A stretch of 64,000 nucleotides of DNA from PCRC01 sp017848435 (GTDB lineage: Bacteria; Pseudomonadota; Gammaproteobacteria; Burkholderiales; Burkholderiaceae_C). This document shows, one piece after another, positions 27,866 to 36,344 of the stretch; within the stretch, counting starts at the first letter, position 1, and each line of letters opens with the position of its first letter. A program made the position numbers and the translations under genes. The notes beneath the pieces are model-generated. The model did not search any database. It was not told where the DNA came from and saw nothing but the letters and a program-made list of their open reading frames with translations. The stretch is from positions 744,001 through 808,000 of the forward strand of contig OZ260072.1 of assembly GCA_965284315.1 (NCBI GenBank). The letters are read 5' to 3'.

Positions 27866-29926
27866 ATGTTTGCATTGTTTGAAGAAGCCGGCAAGTTTCA
27901 GGCCGGCCGCATCCTGTCGGAAGCCGAGTCGTCGGCCCAGATCGAGCTGGACTCCGGCAAGCGGGTGAAAGTCAAGGCGGCCAACGTGCTGCTGAAGTTC
28001 GAAAAACCCGCCCCGGCCGAGCTGGTGGCTCAAGGCCGGGCCCAGGCCGAAGAGATTGAGCTGGACCTGGCCTGGGAATTTGCCCCCGAAGACGAGTTTG
28101 GCTTTGCCGATCTGGCGCGGGTGTATTTCAGCGACAACGCCACGCTGGTGCAGCAGGCCGGCGCGCTGTTCCGGCTGTTCGACGCACCGCACTACTTCCG
28201 CCGCAGCGGCAAAGGCCGCTTCCGCAAGGCGCCGGCCGACATTTTGCAGCAGGCACTGGTGGCCATTGAGAAGAAAAAGCAGCTGCAGCTGCAGATTGAC
28301 GCCTGGGCCAGCGCCCTGGCCGCCGGCGAGTGCCCGGAGCCGGTGCGCGAACAGCTGTATAAGATTTTGTTCCGGCCCGACAAAAACGCGCCCGAGTACA
28401 AGGCGGTGGTTGACGCCGCGCGCGCCACACAAACCGCGCCGCTGGCGCTGCTGCAAAACGCCGGCGCCATCGACTCGCCCTACCAGTTCCACTGGCGGCG
28501 CTTTCTGTTCGACAACTTCCCGCGCGGCACCGGCTTCCCGGCGCTCGATGCACCGCAGGTCGGCGACGCCCTGCCGGTGGCCAATGTGGCGGCGTTCTCC
28601 ATCGACGACTCGTCCACCACCGAGATCGACGACGCGCTCTCGGTGCTGGGTCTGGGCACCGGCACGGTGGTGCTGGGCATCCACATCGCCGCGCCGGGTC
28701 TGGCGATTGCCCCCGGCAGCCCGGTGGATGGGGTCGGCCGCGCCCGCTTGTCCACCGTCTACATGCCAGGCTACAAGCTCACCATGCTGCCCGACGCGGT
28801 GGTGCAGCACTACACGCTGCAGGCCGGGCGCGACTGCCCGGCGGTGTCGCTCTACGCCACGCTGGACGAAGCGACGCTGGAAATCCGCGCCACAGAAACC
28901 AAGCTCGAACGCGTGCCCATCGTCGCCAACCTGCGGCACGACCAGCTGGATGCGCTCGTCACCGAAGACTGGCTGACCCAAACCTCGGCCGACGACAGCC
29001 CCGCGCTGCAGGCCGTGCCCCAGAGCCACGCCACGCTGGCCTTTTTGCACCGCCTGGCCCGCCACCTGAAGGCGGCGCGCGAAGTGGTGCGTGGCAAGCC
29101 CGAGAACTTCAACCGGCCCGACTACAACTTCCGCCTGGTGGGCAACGGCGATGCGGAACCCACCGGCAATGAGACGGTGCAGATCAGCACGCGCCAACGC
29201 GGCGCGCCACTCGACTTGATCGTGGCCGAGGCGATGATCCTGGCCAACAGCACCTGGGGCCAGTGGCTGGCCGAGCATGGCCTGCCCGGCATCTACCGCA
29301 GCCAGGCCAGCCTGGCACCGGGCGTGAAAGTGCGCATGGGCACCAAGGCCTTGCCGCACGCCGGCATTGGCGTCAAAAGCTACGCGTGGAGCACCTCGCC
29401 GCTGCGCCGCTACACCGACCTGGTGAACCAATGGCAGATCATTGCCTGTGCCCGCCACGGCAAGACCGCCGCCCTCGCCGCGCCCTTCAAACCGAAAGAC
29501 GCCGAGCTGTTCTCCATCATCTCGGCGTTTGACGCGGCCTACGCCGCCTACAACGGCTACCAGGCGGGCATCGAGCGTTTCTGGACGCTGAAGTACCTCG
29601 AGCAACACGGTATCACCGAGCTGGAGGCCACGCTGTTCAAGGAGAACATGGTGCGCGCCGACACCCTGCCGCTGGTGCTGCCGGTGCTGGGCGCGCAGGG
29701 GCTGCCACGCGGCGCCCGCCTGCGGGTGAAGCTGGGCGAGATCGACGCCATCACGCTGGACATCCATGGCACGGTGCTGGAACGGCTGGACGTGGCCGAT
29801 GCCCCCGAAGCCGGCGCCGAAGAAGACGACGACGACACCGTGGCCGGCCCGATCGCCATCGCCGTGGACATGGCCCTCACAGCCGAAGACTCCGAGGCGG
29901 CACAACCCGAGAAAGCCACGCCGTGA
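27866..29926 (+). CDS. RNB-domain ribonuclease (RNase II/R family)
   Basis: This 686-residue protein belongs to the RNase II/R superfamily of 3'-to-5' exoribonucleases. The RNB domain contains VAAFSIDDSSTTEIDDALS, with the conserved metal-binding Asp residues, and the segment SPLRRYTDLVNQWQI. The N-terminal part (about 180 residues) does not show the cold-shock and S1 arrangement of RNase R, and the end is Asp/Glu-rich, so the protein is of the short, less characterised class found in betaproteobacteria. Its stop overlaps the GTG start of the TonB-type gene, giving a tight cluster with tonB, aroE and mtgA. Confidence 0.85.
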   Translation: MFALFEEAGKFQAGRILSEAESSAQIELDSGKRVKVKAANVLLKFEKPAPAELVAQGRAQAEEIELDLAWEFAPEDEFGFADLARVYFSDNATLVQQAGALFRLFDAPHYFRRSGKGRFRKAPADILQQALVAIEKKKQLQLQIDAWASALAAGECPEPVREQLYKILFRPDKNAPEYKAVVDAARATQTAPLALLQNAGAIDSPYQFHWRRFLFDNFPRGTGFPALDAPQVGDALPVANVAAFSIDDSSTTEIDDALSVLGLGTGTVVLGIHIAAPGLAIAPGSPVDGVGRARLSTVYMPGYKLTMLPDAVVQHYTLQAGRDCPAVSLYATLDEATLEIRATETKLERVPIVANLRHDQLDALVTEDWLTQTSADDSPALQAVPQSHATLAFLHRLARHLKAAREVVRGKPENFNRPDYNFRLVGNGDAEPTGNETVQISTRQRGAPLDLIVAEAMILANSTWGQWLAEHGLPGIYRSQASLAPGVKVRMGTKALPHAGIGVKSYAWSTSPLRRYTDLVNQWQIIACARHGKTAALAAPFKPKDAELFSIISAFDAAYAAYNGYQAGIERFWTLKYLEQHGITELEATLFKENMVRADTLPLVLPVLGAQGLPRGARLRVKLGEIDAITLDIHGTVLERLDVADAPEAGAEEDDDDTVAGPIAIAVDMALTAEDSEAAQPEKATP

Positions 29927-30777
29927 ACCTGCGGGACTTCAGCACCCTGCATCTGGCGCTGGGCGTCTCGCTCGCGCTGCATGCCGGCGTGTTGACGTTG
30001 CGCTTTGTTGACCCGGAGCGCTTCAACCGCGTGTTCGAGGACACGCCGCTGGAAGTCATTCTGGTCAACAGCCAGTCCACCCAGCCACCCGACAAGGCCC
30101 AGGCCATTGCCCAGGCCACGCTGGCCGGTGGTGGCGACGCCGAAACCGGCCGGGCCACCAGCCCATTGCCCCCGTCGGCCCTGGTCAGCAGCGGGGACGA
30201 AGCCGAAGACGCGCAGCGCAAACTGGAAGCGCTGCAGGAAAAGCAGGCCCTGATGCTGGCCGAGGTGAAGAAACAGCTCGCCGCGCTGCCGCCACCCGAC
30301 CCCAAACTCGCCAGCGACACGCCCGAAGCCGTCGCCCGGGAGGAGAAACGCCGCCAGTTCGTCAACCTGCTGGCCGAGATTGAAAAACGCATCAACGAAG
30401 AAAACGCCCGGCCCAAGAAGCGCTACATCAGCCCGGCCACCCGGGAAGAGGCCTACGCCATCTACTACGACAGCCTGCGCCGCAGAATTGAAGACCGCGG
30501 CACGCAGAACTTCCCCGAGGCCGGCGGCAACAAGCTGTACGGCGAACTGACCATGATCGTGACGGTGAATTTCGACGGCCGGGTGATCGACACCGAGGTC
30601 GTGGTCCCTTCCGCCAACCGCGCACTCGACCGCCGCGCCGAAGCCATCGTGCGCAACGCCGGCCCGTTTGGCCTGTTCAGCGAAGCCATGCGCCGCCAGG
30701 CCGACCAGATCGTGGTGGTGTCGCGCTTCCGGTTCACGCGCGACGAAACGCTCGAAACCAAACTCTCCAACCGCTAA
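29923..30777 (+). CDS. TonB family protein with energy-transducing C-terminal domain
   Basis: This 284-residue protein has one N-terminal membrane anchor (LHLALGVSLALHAGVLTLRF), a long coiled, charged and Ala-rich middle (roughly residues 60-170), and a TonB-like C-terminal domain (NKLYGELTMIVTVNFDGRVIDTEVV). TonB proteins pass proton-motive energy from ExbBD to outer-membrane receptors; no exbB or exbD is nearby. The GTG start overlaps the upstream stop by four bases. The Pro-rich spacer typical of E. coli TonB is short, so a different role in the envelope is possible. Confidence 0.78.
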   Translation: MNLRDFSTLHLALGVSLALHAGVLTLRFVDPERFNRVFEDTPLEVILVNSQSTQPPDKAQAIAQATLAGGGDAETGRATSPLPPSALVSSGDEAEDAQRKLEALQEKQALMLAEVKKQLAALPPPDPKLASDTPEAVAREEKRRQFVNLLAEIEKRINEENARPKKRYISPATREEAYAIYYDSLRRRIEDRGTQNFPEAGGNKLYGELTMIVTVNFDGRVIDTEVVVPSANRALDRRAEAIVRNAGPFGLFSEAMRRQADQIVVVSRFRFTRDETLETKLSNR

Positions 30778-30780
30778 GCC

Positions 30781-31626
30781 ATGGACCTCTACTGTGTGAT
30801 GGGCAACCCGATCGAGCACAGCCGCTCGCCCTGGATCCACGCGCGCTTTGCCGCGCTCACCGGGCAGGCGCTGCAGTACGACAAGCAACTGGTGCCACTG
30901 GACAGCTTTGCCGCCACCGTCGCGGCCTTTGCCCACAGCGGCGGGCGCGGCTGCAACGTCACCGTGCCCTTCAAATTCGAGGCCGCCGCGCTCGCGCAGC
31001 AATGCAGCGAACGCGTGCAACTGGCCGAGGCCTGTAACGTGCTGAGCTTTGCGCGCGATGCCACCGGCACCCTGCAGGTGTCGGCCGACAACTCCGATGG
31101 CCTGGGCCTGGTGCGGGACATCGTGCACAACGCGGGTGTGCCCCTGCAGGGCCAGCGCGTCTTGCTGATTGGCGCAGGCGGCGCGGCTGCCGGCGTGCTG
31201 GGGCCCTTGCTGGACGCGCGGCCCCACAGCCTGGTGGTGGCCAACCGCAGCGTGGCCAAGGCCGAGGCGCTGGTGACGCGGCATGCCGCACTGGCACAGC
31301 GCTGTGGAGTGATGCTCAGCGCGTCGGGGCTGGACGCCGTGCCCGCCGGGTTCGACGTGGTCATCAACGCCACCGCCAGCAGCCTGAGCGGCGCCGGGGT
31401 GCCGGTGCCCGCCACGGTGCTCAAGCCCGGCGCGCTGGCGTACGACATGATGTACGGCCCGGCCGCCCAAGGCTTTCTGGACTGGGCCCGCACCCATGGC
31501 GCGCAGCCGCGCGACGGCCTGGGCATGCTGGTGGAGCAGGCCGCCGAGGCGTTTGTGCTCTGGCGTGGTGTGCGCCCCCCGTCGGCCCAGGTGCTGGCCG
31601 AACTGCGGGCGCGGGTGGCGCCATGA
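30781..31626 (+). CDS. aroE: Shikimate dehydrogenase
   Basis: AroE reduces 3-dehydroshikimate with NADPH. The 281-residue protein has the typical start MDLYCVMGNPIEHSRSPWIH (shikimate binding), the catalytic Lys in CNVTVPFKFEAA, the NADP-binding loop IGAGGAAAGVLGPLL, NRSVAKAEAL, and the C-terminal DGLGMLVEQAAEAF. It lies three bases after the TonB-type gene and overlaps mtgA by four bases. It is the second shikimate-pathway gene in the window, after the DAHP synthase at 20493. Confidence 0.96.
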   Translation: MDLYCVMGNPIEHSRSPWIHARFAALTGQALQYDKQLVPLDSFAATVAAFAHSGGRGCNVTVPFKFEAAALAQQCSERVQLAEACNVLSFARDATGTLQVSADNSDGLGLVRDIVHNAGVPLQGQRVLLIGAGGAAAGVLGPLLDARPHSLVVANRSVAKAEALVTRHAALAQRCGVMLSASGLDAVPAGFDVVINATASSLSGAGVPVPATVLKPGALAYDMMYGPAAQGFLDWARTHGAQPRDGLGMLVEQAAEAFVLWRGVRPPSAQVLAELRARVAP

Positions 31627-32342
31627 CGTCGCTGGTGCGCTGGGTGTTCTGGGTCGCGGCGGCCATGGCGGCGCTGCAACTCTTTCTTCTGGGCCGGGTG
31701 GCGATGATGGCCGCTGTTGACCCGCAGTCGACCACCTTCCAGCGTTCGGAAGCCTGGCGGCTGTCGCAGTCGCCCAAAGGGCTGAAGTGGCGCCAGCAGT
31801 GGGTGCCCTACGCCCAGATTTCCGACCACCTGAAGCGTGCGGTGATCGCCTCGGAAGACGGGGACTTCGTCAACCACGACGGCGTGGAGTGGGACGCGAT
31901 TGAGAAAGCCTGGCAAAAGAACGCACAGGCCGAGGAGCAGGCGCTGAAACGCGCCCGCGCCGGCCGTGCGGTGAAGATCGTGGGCGGCTCCACCATCACG
32001 CAGCAACTGGCCAAAAACCTGCTGCTCTCGGGCGAGCGCAACCTGGCGCGCAAGGGCCAGGAGTTTGTGCTGACCCTGATGCTGGAGAGCCTGCTCAGCA
32101 AGCGGCGCATCCTGGAGATTTACCTCAACAACGTCGAATGGGGCGAGGGCGTGTTTGGCGCCGAAGCCGCCGCGCAGCACTACTTCCGCAAACCCGCCTC
32201 CCGCCTCAGCGCTTACGAGGCCGCACGCCTGTCGGTGATGCTGCCACGCCCGAAGTTTTTCGAGAAGTTGCCGAACTCGGCCTACCTGTCGGGCCGCAGC
32301 GCCACCATCGTCGCGCGCATGGGTGATTCCGCTCTGCCGTAA
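31623..32342 (+). CDS. mtgA: Monofunctional biosynthetic peptidoglycan transglycosylase
   Basis: MtgA polymerises lipid II into glycan strands. The 239-residue protein has one N-terminal membrane segment and the GT51 motifs: VIASEDGDFVNHDGVEWDAI (catalytic Glu; the usual E-D-x-x-F-x-x-H-x-G reads E-D-G-D-F-V-N-H-D-G), then GGSTITQQLAKNLLLSGERN, and a third segment EIYLNNVEWGEGVFGAEAAAQHYF. It starts inside the aroE stop (four-base overlap). Copy B1 of the GC-rich repeat begins soon after its stop. Confidence 0.94.
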   Translation: MTSLVRWVFWVAAAMAALQLFLLGRVAMMAAVDPQSTTFQRSEAWRLSQSPKGLKWRQQWVPYAQISDHLKRAVIASEDGDFVNHDGVEWDAIEKAWQKNAQAEEQALKRARAGRAVKIVGGSTITQQLAKNLLLSGERNLARKGQEFVLTLMLESLLSKRRILEIYLNNVEWGEGVFGAEAAAQHYFRKPASRLSAYEAARLSVMLPRPKFFEKLPNSAYLSGRSATIVARMGDSALP

Positions 32343-32348
32343 AAATAC

Positions 32349-32432
32349 GGCCCCCACGGTTGCTCACTGCGTGTAGCGTCCTGCCCCCCAAGGGGGTGGC
32401 CTTTTTCCTTGGGGCGGCCCGGCGGAAAAACA
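32349..32432 (+). repeat. GC-rich dispersed repeat B, copy 1
   Basis: A GC-rich block that includes CACGGTTGCTCACTGCGTG, then CTGCCCCCCAAGGGGG and TTGGGGCGGCCCGGCGG. It lies between mtgA and plsC. Similar blocks are at 34697, 37348 (inverted) and 52991. The palindromic CCCCCAAGGGGG core could act as a hairpin. Confidence 0.7.
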
Positions 32433-32479
32433 TCCTGACCGCCGTCCATCCGGTCACGGCATGAACGTATCATGCCGCC

Positions 32480-33091
32480 ATGCTTGCCAAACTGATGAGC
32501 CTGTTCCTGCTGGGGCTGGTGCGCGTGCTGACCGGGGCGCAGGCGCGCTGGTACGGCTGCCCGCCCAAGGCCGAGCAACGCATTTACTTCGCCAACCACC
32601 AGAGCCACGCCGACCTGGTGATGATCTGGGCCGCGCTGCCGCAGGAGTTGCGCGGCATCACCCGGCCGATTGCCGCGAAAGACTACTGGACACAAACGCC
32701 GTTCAAGCAGTGGATCACCACCGCGGTGTTCAACGCCATTTACGTGGACCGCAGCAAAACCACCGACCAGGACCCGCTGGAGCCGTTGATCGAGGCACTC
32801 ACCCACGGCGATTCGATCATCCTGTTCCCCGAAGGCACGCGCGGCCATGCCGAAGAGCCGCAGGCCTTCAAGGCCGGTCTCTACAACCTGACCACCCGCT
32901 TCCCCGACGTGGTGCTGGTGCCGGCCTGGATCAACAACGTGCAGCGGGTGATGCCCAAGGGCGAGGTGGTGCCGGTGCCCATCCTGTGCTCGGTGACCTT
33001 TGGTTCACCCATCCGACTGGAAGCCGGTGAAGAACGCCGCGCCTTCCTGGACCGCGCACGGCTGGCCGTGATGGCATTGCGGGAGATCTGA
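32480..33091 (+). CDS. 1-acyl-sn-glycerol-3-phosphate acyltransferase (PlsC family)
   Basis: This 203-residue membrane-associated protein carries the acyltransferase motifs YFANHQSHADLVM (NHxxxxD, catalytic His and Asp) and ILFPEGTRG. Such enzymes acylate lysophosphatidate to phosphatidate. Four bases after its stop is the CdsA-type gene, which would use phosphatidate as substrate, so the two probably form a small phospholipid operon. A second, dedicated plsC elsewhere in the genome cannot be excluded, so no gene symbol is given. Confidence 0.85.
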   Translation: MLAKLMSLFLLGLVRVLTGAQARWYGCPPKAEQRIYFANHQSHADLVMIWAALPQELRGITRPIAAKDYWTQTPFKQWITTAVFNAIYVDRSKTTDQDPLEPLIEALTHGDSIILFPEGTRGHAEEPQAFKAGLYNLTTRFPDVVLVPAWINNVQRVMPKGEVVPVPILCSVTFGSPIRLEAGEERRAFLDRARLAVMALREI

Positions 33092-33095
33092 GCGC

Positions 33096-34091
33096 ATGGG
33101 CATCACGTCTTTCCTGCGCAGCCTGAACCCCAACGAGCAGGTGGGCCTGCTGTTTGTGGTGGTGTTCGGCATGCTCACGCTGGCCAGCGCTTGGGCGCTG
33201 GTGTGGTCCATCCGCGAACGCGGGGACGACGCGCGGGCCGAAGCCCGGCAACTCGCGCTGCGCGACTTCAACGGCCTGCTGCGCACCTCGTGGTTCATGG
33301 TGGCGGTGTTCTGGATCGGCTGGGCCGCCGGCGAGCGGGTGGCCACGGTGCTGTTTGCGGTGGTGTCGTTTTTTGTGCTGCGCGAGTTCATCACCCTCTC
33401 CCCTACCCGGCGCGGTGACCACCGCAGCCTGGTGCTGGCGTTTTTTGTGGTGCTGCCGCTTCAATACGGGCTGGTCATCAACGAACGCTTCGATTTGTTC
33501 ACCGTGTTCATCCCGGTCTATGTGTTCCTGGCCATCCCGGTGGTGAGTGCGCTGGCCAATGACCCGCAGCGCTTTCTGGAACGCAACGCCAAGCTGCAGT
33601 GGGGCATCATGGTCTGCGTTTACGGCATGAGCCATGTGCCGGCGCTGCTCTTGCTGGACTTCCCGCGCTACGGTGGCAAAAGTGCGTTCCTGGTGTTCTT
33701 TCTGGTGTTTGTGGTGCAGACCTGCATGATCGTGCAGCACCTCGCGAGTCGGCGCATGCAGCGCACACCCACCGCACCCAATGTCAGCCAGAGCTTCAAC
33801 TGGGCGAGTTGGGGCGTGGGGGTGCTGGCGGGCTGTCTGTTCGGCGTGCTGCTGTCGGGCATCACCCCGTTCAAGCCTGGGCAGGCGTTGGGCATGTCGC
33901 TCATTGCCTGTGTGGCCGGCTCGATGGGCCACCTGGTGATGAAGGCGCTGAAGCGCGACCGGGGCGTCACCCACTGGGGTTCGCAGGGTGCGTCCACCAC
34001 CGGCGCCAGCGGCCTGTTGGACCGCGTCGACGCCCTGTGTTTCGCCGCACCGGTGTTTTTTCATTCGGTTAGATGGTATTTTGGCCTCTAG
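33096..34091 (+). CDS. CdsA-type phosphatidate cytidylyltransferase
   Basis: This 331-residue integral membrane protein has around eight hydrophobic segments. The C-terminal signature MKALKRDRGVTHWG...GASGLLDRVDALCFAAPVFF matches CDP-diglyceride synthases (K/R-D then G-x-LDR-x-D), although the canonical PGHGG is replaced by TTGASG. It is paired with a PlsC-type gene upstream. The last six codons (RWYFGL) and the stop come from repeat copy A4. Related soluble or two-gene forms have a separate CDP-alcohol phosphatidyltransferase partner, not seen here. Activity is likely but untested. Confidence 0.78.
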   Translation: MGITSFLRSLNPNEQVGLLFVVVFGMLTLASAWALVWSIRERGDDARAEARQLALRDFNGLLRTSWFMVAVFWIGWAAGERVATVLFAVVSFFVLREFITLSPTRRGDHRSLVLAFFVVLPLQYGLVINERFDLFTVFIPVYVFLAIPVVSALANDPQRFLERNAKLQWGIMVCVYGMSHVPALLLLDFPRYGGKSAFLVFFLVFVVQTCMIVQHLASRRMQRTPTAPNVSQSFNWASWGVGVLAGCLFGVLLSGITPFKPGQALGMSLIACVAGSMGHLVMKALKRDRGVTHWGSQGASTTGASGLLDRVDALCFAAPVFFHSVRWYFGL

Positions 34092-34131
34092 CCTTAGTGA
34101 AATCTACCGATTCAGCTACACAATTAATAGC
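34076..34131 (-). repeat. Dispersed repeat A, copy 4
   Basis: Read on the minus strand: GCTAT-N7-(G)TAGCT-N15-ACTAAGGC followed by TAGAGGCC. It provides the last codons and the stop (34089-34091) of the CdsA-type gene and ends two bases before the ruvC ATG, so it occupies the entire ruvC 5' region. Confidence 0.8.
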
Positions 34132-34132
34132 A

Positions 34133-34681
34133 ATGCGCATTCTCGGGATTGACCCTGGCCTGCAGACCACCGGCTTCGGCGTGGTGGAGGCCAACGGCAG
34201 CGCGCTCAGCTATGTGGCCAGCGGCACCATCCGCACCCACAAGGTGGCACAGGGCGACTTGCCGGGCCGGTTGAAGGTGCTGTTTGACGGCGTGCGCGAG
34301 GTGGTGGAACGCTACCAGCCCAGCGACGCGTCGGTGGAGATCGTGTTCGTCAACGTCAACCCGCAGGCCACGCTGCTGCTGGGCCAGGCGCGCGGCGCCT
34401 GCGTCACGGCGCTGGTGTCCATGGACCTGCCGGTGGCCGAGTACACCGCGCTGCAGATGAAGAAGGCGGTGGCGGGCCACGGACGCGCCGGCAAGGCGGA
34501 GGTGCAACAGATGGTGATGCGGCTGCTGAAGCTGGCCGGTGTGCCCGGCACCGACGCCGCCGACGCCCTGGGCCTGGCCATCACCCACGCCCACGTGGGC
34601 CAGGCCACGGCACGGCTGAACGCCGCTGGCGACCTGCAGCGCCGGGCCAGCGCGATGTACAAGGGCGGCCGGAGTTATTGA
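34133..34681 (+). CDS. ruvC: Holliday junction endonuclease RuvC
   Basis: RuvC cleaves Holliday junctions at the end of recombination. The 182-residue protein starts MRILGIDPGLQTTGFGVVE (catalytic Asp7) and carries the second acidic residue in VEIVFVN and the C-terminal pair in GTDAADALGLAITHAH. The longer open frame upstream is rejected because it would translate the repeat. The ruvA and ruvB genes are not adjacent. Its leader is entirely repeat copy A4, and repeat copy B2 follows its stop, so this gene is bracketed by repeats. Confidence 0.95.
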   Translation: MRILGIDPGLQTTGFGVVEANGSALSYVASGTIRTHKVAQGDLPGRLKVLFDGVREVVERYQPSDASVEIVFVNVNPQATLLLGQARGACVTALVSMDLPVAEYTALQMKKAVAGHGRAGKAEVQQMVMRLLKLAGVPGTDAADALGLAITHAHVGQATARLNAAGDLQRRASAMYKGGRSY

Positions 34682-34696
34682 CTGGCCCCATGAATA

Positions 34697-34740
34697 TGGC
34701 CTCCACGGTTGCTCACTGCGTGTAGTGCCTCGCCCCCGCA
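34697..34740 (+). repeat. GC-rich dispersed repeat B, copy 2 (partial)
   Basis: It shares CACGGTTGCTCACTGCGTG with copy B1, followed by TAGTGCCTCGCCCCCGCA. It lies between the convergent 3' ends of ruvC and the GlxA-type regulator. The right half of the element is absent or diverged. Confidence 0.6.
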
Positions 34741-34760
34741 CAGGCGCATGGCGGGGAAAC

Positions 34761-35735
34761 TCACACGTTCTTGCGCAACTCACGCACGCCGCGCCCGAGC
34801 TTGTCCCTCAGCAGGGCCCGCAGTGTGGTGCCATCGGCATAACCAACGCGGCGGGCAATCTGGTCCACGCTGGCCTTGCTGGTTTGCAGCAGGTGTACGG
34901 CGCGCTCCACCCGCAAATCCTGAAAATACGATAGCGGCGTTTTGCCCAGCACGGCTTGAAGGCGCCGCGCGAGTGTGCGTCCACTGGAACCAATCGCCTG
35001 GGCCGCATCGCTGAGCGAAAACCCCCGTGACGTGCCCTCGGCCAGGCGCTTGCGGGCCCAGCGCTCGAAGCGCTCGACCACCGGGTCGTTGTGGGCCAGG
35101 TGGTCGGGGATGACGTAGGCGGCCTGCGACGAACGTACATCACCCAGCAGGTAGCGCGCGGTGATCGAGGCAAGGTCGGGGCTGCTGCGCCGCACCAGCC
35201 ACAGAGCCAGATCCAGGTGCGCCATTGCAGCGCCGGCGGTGACAAAGCCACCCGAACTGATCAGCATGCGCGACTCGTCCAGCTCAACCTGCGGAAAGCG
35301 CTCGCGGAACAGTGGTGCCAGCCACCAGGTGGTGGTGGCGCTGAGGCCGTCCAGCAGCGCGGTGTCGGCCAACAAAAAAGTGCCGGTACAGGCCGCACCG
35401 GCCAGAGCACCCTCGCCGACCCGTTCGCGCAACAGCGCGGTGGCGTCTTTCACCTCGGCCCGCAGCAGTGATTCGTCCAGTGTTTGCGGCGTGATGGCGC
35501 CCAGCCCAGGCACCAGCATCACGTCGGCACGGCCGGTCGATTCGGCCGGCGTGACCGGCACCCGGAAGCCGTGGCCGGTGTGCACGCGCCGCCGCAGGCC
35601 CAGCACCGACACCTCGAAACGCGGCGCCGAAATGGCGTGCGCCTCGGCCAGCTGGTTGGCAATGGCCAGCGTGTCGAGCAGTGTGGCGAGCCCGGTGTCA
35701 AACACTTTGTCCAAAGCCAGCAAATGAATCTTCAT
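34761..35735 (-). CDS. GlxA-family (DJ-1/PfpI plus AraC) transcriptional regulator
   Basis: This 324-residue regulator has an N-terminal DJ-1/PfpI-like domain (MKIHLLALDKVFDTGLATLLDTL at the start; the nucleophile region around GAACTGTFLLADTALLDG) and a C-terminal AraC-type double helix-turn-helix (SSGRTLARRLQAVLGKTPLSYFQ; ASVDQIARRVGYADGTTLRALLR). ATG 35735 begins at the conserved MKIHLLAL, so an in-frame extension is discounted. It is divergent from a small monooxygenase gene with 97 bp between the starts, which makes that gene the likely target. The signal it senses is unknown. Confidence 0.88.
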   Translation of the reverse strand: MKIHLLALDKVFDTGLATLLDTLAIANQLAEAHAISAPRFEVSVLGLRRRVHTGHGFRVPVTPAESTGRADVMLVPGLGAITPQTLDESLLRAEVKDATALLRERVGEGALAGAACTGTFLLADTALLDGLSATTTWWLAPLFRERFPQVELDESRMLISSGGFVTAGAAMAHLDLALWLVRRSSPDLASITARYLLGDVRSSQAAYVIPDHLAHNDPVVERFERWARKRLAEGTSRGFSLSDAAQAIGSSGRTLARRLQAVLGKTPLSYFQDLRVERAVHLLQTSKASVDQIARRVGYADGTTLRALLRDKLGRGVRELRKNV

Positions 35736-35832
35736 GGCAAAAATAATACCAAACGAGTCGTTCTTGCCACTACGCGGTACCCGTGTACTCGCCCACAATA
35801 GGGTCGCGTTTCACAACACTGAGGAGAAATTC

Positions 35833-36135
35833 ATGGTCACCGTCGGTCTATTCGTCAAGCTGCATGCCAAACCGGGCAAAGAAGCCCAGCTGGAAAATTT
35901 TCTGAAGAGCGCTTTGCCGCTGGCCAATGCCGAGGTGGGCACAGTGGTCTGGTTTGCGCTGAAATTCGGTCCGGCAACATTTGGCATTTTTGATGCCTTC
36001 GCCAACGACAGCGGACGTCAGGCACACCTCGAAGGGGCGATTGCTGCGGCGCTGATGGCCAACGCCAGCGAACTGCTGGCCGAAGCGCCTGTGCTCGAGA
36101 AAGTGGAAACCATGGCAGTCAAGCTGCCCGCATAG
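35833..36135 (+). CDS. Antibiotic-biosynthesis-monooxygenase-fold (ABM) protein
   Basis: This 100-residue protein has the ferredoxin-like ABM fold (VTVGLFVKLHAKPGKEAQLENFL; GTVVWFALKFGPATFGIFDAF; a C-terminal VLEKVETMAVKL). Family members include quinol monooxygenases and haem-degrading enzymes, but small ABM proteins are often of unknown function. GAGGAG at 35821-35826 precedes the ATG. It is divergent from the GlxA-type regulator, suggesting a two-gene stress or detoxification unit. No catalytic assignment is possible. Confidence 0.8.
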   Translation: MVTVGLFVKLHAKPGKEAQLENFLKSALPLANAEVGTVVWFALKFGPATFGIFDAFANDSGRQAHLEGAIAAALMANASELLAEAPVLEKVETMAVKLPA

Positions 36136-36158
36136 GGCTGCGTTAGCTTGGGACTGCG

Positions 36159-36335
36159 TCAGTTGAAAGATTGAAAGGCGAGCACCGCGAAGAACACAAA
36201 AGCGGCCGCCAGCGTGCCGAACAACACCTGCAAGCCAAAGCGTTTGAAGCGCGGCTGGCTGGTGGCGGCAAAGAGAACAAACGACACCGCTGTTGCCAGC
36301 AGTGCCAGCAGAATCAGCCAGCGAAAGACCAGCAT
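36159..36335 (-). CDS. Small two-pass membrane protein downstream of lpxC
   Basis: This short frame encodes 58 residues: MLVFRWLILLALLATAVSFVLF (membrane segment 1), a basic loop AATSQPRFKRFGLQ, then a second membrane segment VLFGTLAAAFVFFAVLAF. It begins nine bases after the lpxC stop on the same strand, so it should be co-transcribed with lpxC. No family is recognised. The positive loop between the two helices is consistent with a cytoplasmic hairpin. Confidence 0.7.
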   Translation of the reverse strand: MLVFRWLILLALLATAVSFVLFAATSQPRFKRFGLQVLFGTLAAAFVFFAVLAFQSFN

Positions 36336-36344
36336 GGCTGGGCC

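Noticed and set aside
27512..29905. 797-codon minus-strand frame opposite the RNB ribonuclease gene
   Set aside because: Same reason: the plus-strand product has clear RNB motifs, and the minus frame is compositionally a shadow.
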